This document shows, one piece after another, positions 57,925-64,000 of a DNA stretch of 64,000 nucleotides. Origin of the DNA: Alicyclobacillus pomorum DSM 14955 (GTDB lineage: Bacteria; Bacillota; Bacilli; Alicyclobacillales; Alicyclobacillaceae); contig NZ_AXAR01000001.1 of the NCBI RefSeq assembly GCF_000472905.1, forward strand, positions 62,001-126,000. The letters run 5' to 3'. Each line of letters begins with the position of its first letter. Position 1 is the first letter of the stretch. The translations under genes were made by a program, and so were the position numbers. Below the pieces are notes generated by a model. That model had not been told where the DNA came from, did not search any database, and was given only the letters and a program-made list of their open reading frames with translations.

Positions 57925-58826
57925 TGTTCATGCGTGTTGGGTATCGCCATTTGCCACCCGCGCAGTGCGGGTCGTACGCTCCGCAACAGCAAACCAAACG
58001 TAGGAAACACCACAATCGCTAGGATGGCTGCAATGACCAACAAGTAGATTTGCAGGAAGTCAAACCCGTTGCTAATCGCCAGCAGGTCGTATACGTAGTG
58101 CAGGGCCACAGCGACCAGAAATCTCCGGGTGATGATGGCCGCCAGTGCCAACAACAGCCCCATTGTGCCAAGGACGATGTAAGACAATGACTTGTAGTGC
58201 GAGAATTCCTGGTAATGAGCCATCCCGAATACGAGTGAACTGATGAGGATGGCGAGGACGAATCCAGCGTTTCTCAACTTTCTGCTTCGTTCCCACTGCC
58301 TCCGAAATATCCACTTGACCAGCAGCAACACAGTGATAATCATCGACCACCGCCAGTACTCCTCGAGACATCCGAGAAATGCAATACCAGCGGCTCCCCA
58401 AATATTGACGTCGGAGAAGCCTATGTTCTGGTCGGATGAAAAGGATGGCAGAAGTTGATCAATCAGCGCTGAAAACCCGCCGGAGAGCGCCAGCCAAACG
58501 ATGAAAAACGCGATGTATCGCGTGAAGGGCAGACACACGCGGTATAGCGCAACCTTCCACCTGGCCACGGATGAAGGGAGCGGTGACACGGGTTGGAGCT
58601 GGTTGTGTCCACTGCTTATCCGCCGCATGAAATCACAGGTTAAGAGGAATAGAGACGCGACAAACACGGCAAACAACATGACGGCCGGAGCTGGGTTTGA
58701 AGACTGCACGGAGTCTGGCAGGATGCTTGAAATGGCGATGTCGAACGCCAGAAATACAATGAAGACAATCCTCCAAATGGGAAGGTTTTCAACGAGTCGT
58801 TGCGGCATGTCGCGCCATAGTTTCAT
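57918..58826 (-). CDS. CPBP-family intramembrane protease
   Basis: About 302 residues, eight hydrophobic helices. The family motifs are EEYWRW (EExxxR-like, here EEYWR), FGMAHYQEF (FxxxH) and the last-helix HYVYDL. Such proteins are Rce1-like glutamate proteases, or scaffolds in immunity and bacteriocin loci. No bacteriocin gene is evident. Start ATG is preceded by AAAGGAAG. Confidence 0.85.
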   Translation of the reverse strand: MKLWRDMPQRLVENLPIWRIVFIVFLAFDIAISSILPDSVQSSNPAPAVMLFAVFVASLFLLTCDFMRRISSGHNQLQPVSPLPSSVARWKVALYRVCLPFTRYIAFFIVWLALSGGFSALIDQLLPSFSSDQNIGFSDVNIWGAAGIAFLGCLEEYWRWSMIITVLLLVKWIFRRQWERSRKLRNAGFVLAILISSLVFGMAHYQEFSHYKSLSYIVLGTMGLLLALAAIITRRFLVAVALHYVYDLLAISNGFDFLQIYLLVIAAILAIVVFPTFGLLLRSVRPALRGWQMAIPNTHEHQ

Positions 58827-58879
58827 CTGGATCTTCCTTTGGTGTCCCTGCTTAGGGTGAAGTGCATGGTGAAACACAT

Positions 58880-59097
58880 AGGTCAGCGATTTGCAAAATA
58901 ACGACGAACACCTGGTTCAGCACAATATGGGGTGTTTCTGGCATTAGGGTACGAATCTGACAAGTTCGACACGGTGCTGGGATCTCCTGCCCCAGGGGCT
59001 CGAGGTCGGAGTAGAGACCATCCCGACGGGCATGGGTCAGATGCGTGCAAATTGAAATTTTCATCCTCCTCAAACGTGGTTTTCGGAGGATTTTTTT
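58880..59097 (+). ncRNA. Possible structured RNA ending in an orphan terminator
   Basis: No protein gene is supported here, but several small stems are visible (CTGGG/CCCAG near 58977, GGTC/GACC near 59004, CCCGACGGG near 59022, GCAT/ATGC near 59030), ending in the terminator at 59063-59097. I checked it by eye against common riboswitches, 6S, SRP and T-box without a match. It could be a small RNA or a leader for the ABC operon starting at 59278. Confidence 0.3.
59063..59097 (+). terminator. Intrinsic terminator without an assigned gene
   Basis: ATCCTCC (59063-59069) pairs with GGAGGAT (59085-59091), and the 3' arm runs into seven T. Plus-strand only. The nearest plus-strand gene upstream ended at 57924. 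Confidence 0.75.
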
Positions 59098-59277
59098 GCT
59101 CGATATAGAATTTTAAATTATCAGATAAATAGAATAGCAACAACTCCATTCACGATGACTACGGCACAGCCTGAACAAAACCACAGGGAATGCACATCAC
59201 TTTCACCAATTGCTTGTTATCACTTCACAGGGTGTAACGAGACGTGGATGTCCAAGAGCAAAGAGGGGGAATCTCTA

Positions 59278-61065
59278 GTGAAGCGTCGTAGGGGGGCGTT
59301 TTCAGCAGGTCTATTGGCGACCGTAACACTCTTTGGGCTGGTTACTGGATGCTCGAGCGGCGGCGGTACATCCAATACGCCGACCGGGTCCGGCAACCAG
59401 ACGGGTCAGTCGCCGAGCACGAGTTCCAAACCAGGCGAGTTCACCATGTTCTTCATTGATGATGGCCATGGATTCGATCCCGCGCTGTGGTCTCAAGAAG
59501 TCTATCAGGAGACTGCAGGAATTTACGAGGGTCTTGTGCACTTCGACCAGAACTACCAACCAACTGCAGGAGTGGCCCAATCGTGGGATGTGAACTCAGA
59601 CAAAACAGTCTATACCTTCCATCTCCGCACGAATGCGAAATTTTCAAATGGTGACCCTGTGACGGCTCAGGACTTTGTTTTCAACCTTGGGCGAGCTGTG
59701 GACCCGAGTACATCGGTGAAAGAAAAAGCTGGACCGGTACCTATCAACAATCTCCCTATCGTCAATATCTTGGACGTACGGGCAGGCACGAAACCGACCA
59801 GTGCCCTTGGCGTGAAAGCGCTTGATGATCACACCTTGCAGATTACGCTCAGCCGTAGCGATCCGAACTTCCTGCGCGACCTCTGTCTACCGCAAGCCGG
59901 ATGGGTGGTTCCGCTGGATCAAAAGGTTGTCGAAAACATGCAGCCGTCCGACTGGACAGATCCGTCAAAGATTGTGTCCAACGGACCGTATATGCTGAAG
60001 ACCTACACTGCGAAGACGTCCGCTACCTTGGTGCCAAACCCTTACTATTGGGGCAAGGTCAGCCTGAAGAAGCTCACCTTCAGCTACTCAACGACGAACC
60101 AGCTCTTAGCGTTCAAAAACGGGGCTCTGGACGAAGCGTTGCTGCAGCCAGAAGATGTTCCTGCCGTGAATGCAGATCCGAACTTGAAACAGCAACTACA
60201 CATGTGGGATACCTCCGTCCAGTACACCCTGATTCCGATGCCTTCGCAAAACAAGGCGCTGCAAAATCCAGATGTACGCAAGGCGTTTGAGATGGCCATC
60301 GACAAGGACACCATCTGCAACGGCGTGTTGAACGGAACTGGGACGCCGGCCTATGGGCCTTACACGCCTGCTTGGATTGACCCGTGGATCAAGGATGTCG
60401 CGGTTCCCTACAACGTCAAAGAGGCGCAGCAACTGATGGCGAAAGCAGGCTACCCGGGCGGTAAAGGGTTCCCGACAGTGGTGATTGAGGTCGGCACGAC
60501 GACGGACCACGTCGCCGAGGCGATTCAACAGATGTGGGAGCAAAACTTAGGTGTCAACGTAAAGTTTGTCGGTGAGGAATACGGACAGTTCATCACCGAC
60601 ATGAAGAAACAGCTGCCAGCCAATGAAGTGGGTTGGGCCAACGACTCCCAAGGCGGGACGTACCCTCAACTCGGGTTGCCGCAAGGGATTGGCGATTGGC
60701 TCTTCCAACATGATGTCATGGAGGTAGGGTTCTTGCCTCCGAATCTGTATACCCAATGGTATCAACTGAATCAGAACCAGAGCATGGATCCTGCGGCGAA
60801 GCAACACCAGGAGGACGCCCTGTTTCAAAACAACCTCCCGTCCGACTATCTGAAGTGGGTACAGGAAGGCTATAACGCCTACAAGACCAACAACGCGCAA
60901 GAAATGCAGAAGTTTTACGAGGACGAGGTGAAAAACGTCTACACCATCCCGGTTTATACCCCGAAATACCCGGTTCTCATTCGCTCCAATGTGACCGGTT
61001 ATGTACCTGACCACTTTGTCCTGTCGCTTGCGCCGATGTGGTTCAACTACATTCAAGCAAACTGA
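59278..61065 (+). CDS. Peptide ABC transporter substrate-binding lipoprotein
   Basis: About 595 residues, SBP_bac_5 (DppA/OppA) family. A basic signal peptide ends in a lipobox (LFGLVTGC), then a Gly/Ser/Thr-rich linker and the binding domain with FIDDGHGFDPALWSQEVYQ and YEGLVHFDQNYQPTAGVAQSW. It should capture oligopeptides or similar solutes outside the membrane. I start at the GTG with GAGGGGGA 8 nt upstream. Upstream in-frame codons to 59155 are not supported. Confidence 0.9.
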   Translation: MKRRRGAFSAGLLATVTLFGLVTGCSSGGGTSNTPTGSGNQTGQSPSTSSKPGEFTMFFIDDGHGFDPALWSQEVYQETAGIYEGLVHFDQNYQPTAGVAQSWDVNSDKTVYTFHLRTNAKFSNGDPVTAQDFVFNLGRAVDPSTSVKEKAGPVPINNLPIVNILDVRAGTKPTSALGVKALDDHTLQITLSRSDPNFLRDLCLPQAGWVVPLDQKVVENMQPSDWTDPSKIVSNGPYMLKTYTAKTSATLVPNPYYWGKVSLKKLTFSYSTTNQLLAFKNGALDEALLQPEDVPAVNADPNLKQQLHMWDTSVQYTLIPMPSQNKALQNPDVRKAFEMAIDKDTICNGVLNGTGTPAYGPYTPAWIDPWIKDVAVPYNVKEAQQLMAKAGYPGGKGFPTVVIEVGTTTDHVAEAIQQMWEQNLGVNVKFVGEEYGQFITDMKKQLPANEVGWANDSQGGTYPQLGLPQGIGDWLFQHDVMEVGFLPPNLYTQWYQLNQNQSMDPAAKQHQEDALFQNNLPSDYLKWVQEGYNAYKTNNAQEMQKFYEDEVKNVYTIPVYTPKYPVLIRSNVTGYVPDHFVLSLAPMWFNYIQAN

Positions 61066-61109
61066 GGAGGCTCTCTCATCCCTAGTACAACAACGTCATC
61101 ATACCTGGC

Positions 61110-61147
61110 AATCCCAGGGCCATCCCAGACGGGGTGGACCTGGGATT
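61110..61147 (+). other. Stable hairpin between binding-protein and permease genes
   Basis: AATCCCAGG (61110-61118) pairs with CCTGGGATT (61139-61147), and inner CCATCCC pairs with GGGGTGG allowing one G-U. No T-run follows. Likely protects the upstream mRNA or partially terminates so that the binding protein is made in excess. Confidence 0.6.
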
Positions 61148-61166
61148 GGTCACGGGGGTGTCCTGA

Positions 61167-62132
61167 ATGCTGAAATACGTGGTTCGACGCGTTTTGTACA
61201 TGGTGATTGCGTTTCTGGCCGTCAGTCTCGTGACCTACTTTCTCATGAAGGCGGCTCCGGGAAGCTTTTTGGCTTTCAATCAGTTCCTCGGGGGAATCAC
61301 GGCCGCTTCGATTAATCTCGGTGTTACGCAACAGCTGATGCAGGAGTTGGTCAAGGAGTATCACTTGAATAGCCCGTGGTATGTGCAGTGGTGGAGCTAT
61401 GTCTGGAATTTTCTTAGTTTGCACATGGGGGCGTCGTTCGAGTACCCGAATACTCCGACGCTCTCTCTGATTCGGCAAACCTTTCCGATATCTGTCGGGC
61501 TGGCCCTGATGTCTATCACGGTAGCAACCGTGTTGTCCATCATAGCGGGGGTTGTGGCGGCGGTCAGGGAGAACACCTGGGTGGACCGTGGAACGATGCT
61601 GGTAGCCATCCTCGGGACTGCAATTCCTGCCTACGTCATTGCGGTGTTTCTGATGCTCGTTTTTGGCGTCTGGTTGCACTGGCTACCGGTGCTCGGGTTC
61701 AAGGGGATACAGTATTACGTCCTACCCGTTTTGTCCCTGGCGTTGCCGATGATTGGTTCCATGGGCCGCTATATGCGGAACAGCCTGATGGAGACGTTGC
61801 ACTCGGAGTATATTGTGACCGTCTACGCAAAGGGAGGAAGTCTGAAGAACGTGGTTTTCGGACATGGTCTGCGCAATTCGCTCCTGCCCCTGATTACGGT
61901 GGTCGGCCCGCAGTTGGCCTCACTGATGATGGGGACTGTCTTTATTGAAAATATGTTTGGTATTCCAGGCATGGCACACCTGTTCACGACTGCCGCGTCC
62001 ATGCGTGACTATCCCTTGATTATGGACTCCACATTACTCTACGCCCTCGTCATTATGGGTATGAACTTGATTGTTGACCTCGTCTACGGGTTCCTTGACC
62101 CGCGGATTCGGAAGACTGGGTATGCGGGATAG
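61167..62132 (+). CDS. Dipeptide/oligopeptide ABC transporter permease (DppB/OppB family)
   Basis: 321 residues with six membrane helices. The N-terminal VVRRVLYMVIAFLAVSLVTYF and the EAA-like cytoplasmic loop (YIVTVYAKGGSLKNVVFGHGLRN) are typical of the DppB group. Pairs with the DppC-like permease 12 bp downstream. ATG with GGGGGTG upstream. Confidence 0.92.
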   Translation: MLKYVVRRVLYMVIAFLAVSLVTYFLMKAAPGSFLAFNQFLGGITAASINLGVTQQLMQELVKEYHLNSPWYVQWWSYVWNFLSLHMGASFEYPNTPTLSLIRQTFPISVGLALMSITVATVLSIIAGVVAAVRENTWVDRGTMLVAILGTAIPAYVIAVFLMLVFGVWLHWLPVLGFKGIQYYVLPVLSLALPMIGSMGRYMRNSLMETLHSEYIVTVYAKGGSLKNVVFGHGLRNSLLPLITVVGPQLASLMMGTVFIENMFGIPGMAHLFTTAASMRDYPLIMDSTLLYALVIMGMNLIVDLVYGFLDPRIRKTGYAG

Positions 62133-62144
62133 GGGGATAGCGCA

Positions 62145-63050
62145 ATGGCATTGAAAATGGAAGAACTTGAAGACCGTCAGACGCGGACGTACCAGATACT
62201 CAGCCAGCGGCGTTCCACATTTGCGCTGCGGTGGTTTCGCTTTCGCAAAAACCGCTTGGCTGTGGTTGGACTGGTCCTGGTGGTGCTACTTGTCGTTGCA
62301 GCCGTGTTTGCACCGATTGTAGCGCCGTACTCGTATACAAAGCCTAATTTTCTCGAGACGTTCAAAGGACCGAGTGCGCGGCACTGGTTTGGGACAGACT
62401 CGCTCGGACGCGATGTTTTCAGCCGCGTGATCTGGGCTCTGCGCAGCGCCTGTATTGTCGGTTTCGGCGCGGAAGCCGTCGAACTGACGGTCGGTCTCAT
62501 GATTGGCGCGCTTGCAGGCTATTTGGGCGGTCTCGTCGACAACATCCTCATGCGGATTGTAGACATCGTATATGCCTTTCCGAGCTTCTTGTTCAGCATT
62601 ATCCTGGTGATGCTTCTCGGACATAACATCTGGGCCATCCTGATTGCAGTCTCCGCAACCAGCTGGGTCGGTATGGCCCGGGTGGTGCGCGGTCAGGTCA
62701 TGCGGTTGAAACAGTCCGGGTTCATTGAAAGTGCCCGCAGCATGGGGGCTGGCAACTGGCGCATCATCCGGCGCTACTTGTTGCCGAACTCAATGGGCCC
62801 CGTTTTGGTCGCTGTCACCTTCGGGATTCCGGCCAACATGATGACCGAAGCCGGTCTGAGCGTCGTCGGCCTGGGGATTGAGCCACCGACGCCGGACCTG
62901 GGACAGATGATTATCGACGGGCAACAGGCGATGTTTTCATACCCGTATTTGATGTGGACCCCTGCACTGTTGTTCGCCATCACCCTCATCAGCTTTACTT
63001 TCGTCGGAGACGGGATGCGGGACGCTTTTGACATGAAGGGAAAGCGCTGA
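62145..63050 (+). CDS. Dipeptide/oligopeptide ABC transporter permease (DppC/OppC family)
   Basis: 301 residues, six membrane helices after a cytosolic OppC_N segment. HWFGTDSLGRDVFSRVIWALR and the EAA loop SGFIESARSMGAGNWRIIRRY are diagnostic. ATG with AGGGGGATAG upstream. The ATPase gene begins 28 bp later. Confidence 0.93.
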   Translation: MALKMEELEDRQTRTYQILSQRRSTFALRWFRFRKNRLAVVGLVLVVLLVVAAVFAPIVAPYSYTKPNFLETFKGPSARHWFGTDSLGRDVFSRVIWALRSACIVGFGAEAVELTVGLMIGALAGYLGGLVDNILMRIVDIVYAFPSFLFSIILVMLLGHNIWAILIAVSATSWVGMARVVRGQVMRLKQSGFIESARSMGAGNWRIIRRYLLPNSMGPVLVAVTFGIPANMMTEAGLSVVGLGIEPPTPDLGQMIIDGQQAMFSYPYLMWTPALLFAITLISFTFVGDGMRDAFDMKGKR

Positions 63051-63078
63051 TTTGACGCATTGGGAGGAGGGAGACTTG

Positions 63079-64000
63079 ATGGACCACCCGGTCTTGCACG
63101 TCCGCGACCTGCACGTCCAGTTTGTGACGGACACCGGAACGGTGAATGCGGTGAACGGAGTGAACTTGCAGGTAAAACGAGGATCGACAGTGGGCATCGT
63201 CGGGGAAAGCGGCAGCGGCAAGAGCACTACTATGATGGCCGTGATGCGCTTGCTGTCTACGGGAGCCCGCATTGGTGGACAAGTAGACTTTCTGGGAGAG
63301 AACCTGCTTTCGCTGTCCAAAAAACAGATGCGGAAAATCCGCGGACACAGGATATCGATGATTTTCCAAAATCCTTCGACGTACCTAAACCCAACCAAAA
63401 CGATTGGCAAGCAAATGATTGAACCACTGTTGTATCACCACCTCGCCTCACCGGCTGAAGCGCGTAGGCGTGCAGTTCAATTGTTGGGGGACATCGGGAT
63501 TTCAAACCCCGAGAAGAGATTTGACAACTACCCGTTTGAGTTCAGCGGCGGGATGCTCCAGCGTATGATGATTGGGATGGCCTTGCTGTCTCGCCCTCAC
63601 CTTCTGATTGCGGACGAACCGACAACGGCACTCGACGTGACGGTTCAGGCAGAGATTTTGTGGCTGCTGAAAAAACTGCAGCAGGAGACTGGTATGGCGA
63701 TGGTTCTGGTGACGCACGACCTGGCAGTGGCCGCTCAGGTGTGTGACGAGATCTACGTCATGTACGGAGGAGAGATGGTAGAACATCTGCCTTCCGAGAT
63801 GTTGCTGAAAAGTCAAGCTCATCCGTACCTACAGGGTCTGATTCAATCGATTCCAAAGCTCTCTGGAGAAAAGGGGCGTCTGCCGTACATTCCGGGCCAA
63901 CCCTTAGGGGCGTCTGCCAATCGGCCGACAGGGTGTATTTTTGCGGATCGCTGTGCGTATCGGTTCGAGCGCTGTGCAGAGCGCCCACCGTTGTTGCAAC
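63079..64000 (+). CDS. Dipeptide/oligopeptide ABC transporter ATPase (DppD/OppD), 3' end cut by window
   Basis: At least 307 residues, incomplete. Walker A GESGSGKST, Q loop FQNPSTYLNP, signature FSGGMLQR (usually SGGMRQR), Walker B LLIADEPTTALD and the switch THDLAVAAQ are present, plus the C-terminal oligopeptide domain start (GCIFADRCAYRFERC). It powers uptake with the two permeases. ATG follows GGAGGAGGGAG. An OppF-type second ATPase may follow beyond the window. Confidence 0.93.
   Translation, partial: MDHPVLHVRDLHVQFVTDTGTVNAVNGVNLQVKRGSTVGIVGESGSGKSTTMMAVMRLLSTGARIGGQVDFLGENLLSLSKKQMRKIRGHRISMIFQNPSTYLNPTKTIGKQMIEPLLYHHLASPAEARRRAVQLLGDIGISNPEKRFDNYPFEFSGGMLQRMMIGMALLSRPHLLIADEPTTALDVTVQAEILWLLKKLQQETGMAMVLVTHDLAVAAQVCDEIYVMYGGEMVEHLPSEMLLKSQAHPYLQGLIQSIPKLSGEKGRLPYIPGQPLGASANRPTGCIFADRCAYRFERCAERPPLLQ

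Noticed and set aside
58883-59149. Minus-strand frame of 88 codons
   Set aside because: No ribosome site or domain. It overlaps the plus-strand terminator and looks incidental.

Overview
The window looks like the chromosome of a spore-forming, monoderm Bacillota member, most likely Bacillales and perhaps Alicyclobacillaceae. I infer this from moderate-to-high GC, strong AGGAGG-type ribosome sites, frequent GTG/TTG starts, and gene types typical of Bacillus relatives (HelD, a YwqA/YwqB pair, a YtiB-type carbonic anhydrase, a YveA-type permease, GlnR/TnrA-like, LexA-like and cre-like sites). I see no rRNA, tRNA, CRISPR array, insertion sequence or prophage. Genus is inference only.

Layout. 0-12.7 kb: housekeeping and envelope genes (M3 oligopeptidase, PAS-GGDEF protein, carbonic anhydrase, aspartate-type APC permease, DMT and MFS transporters, RodA/FtsW protein, L,D-transpeptidase, quinone oxidoreductase, LysM-CAP protein). 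13.0-15.7 kb: ectABC ectoine operon on the minus strand. 15.8-16.4 kb: a Cys-rich small membrane protein and a DUF2085-like protein. 16.8-21.2 kb: a five-gene acyl-chain operon (acyl-CoA ligase, two MaoC-fold dehydratase subunits, FabG-like SDR, MDR reductase). 21.3-24.1 kb: DinB protein and HelD. 24.5-35.5 kb: one long branched-chain amino acid operon, ilvE-ilvD-ilvB-ilvN-ilvC-leuA-leuB-leuC-leuD, preceded by a good promoter, a ykkC-class riboswitch-like leader (most likely the ppGpp subtype) and a terminator that competes with the aptamer. 35.6-46.6 kb: SOS-box-linked radical SAM protein, exonuclease, Lin0512 protein, SNF2/SWIM pair, VanZ, FabV, LMW phosphatase, amidohydrolase, GyrI-like protein. 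46.8-52.7 kb: two-component system followed by an RND pump with an inserted coiled-coil region. 52.8-55.2 kb: ArsR/SRPBCC pair and an ammonium transporter with a perfect GlnR/TnrA box. 55.3-58.8 kb: poorly characterised membrane proteins, including two small genes of 47 and 51 codons. 59-64 kb: a dipeptide/oligopeptide ABC transporter operon that runs off the window.

The most novel observation is a 117-bp sequence present twice, about 79% identical without gaps. It lies in the same orientation about 140-160 nt upstream of the YveA-like aspartate permease and of ectABC. Aspartate is the precursor of ectoine, so the two copies could be a shared leader element linking precursor uptake to osmolyte synthesis. 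The substitutions are not concentrated at third codon positions, which argues against a conserved peptide.
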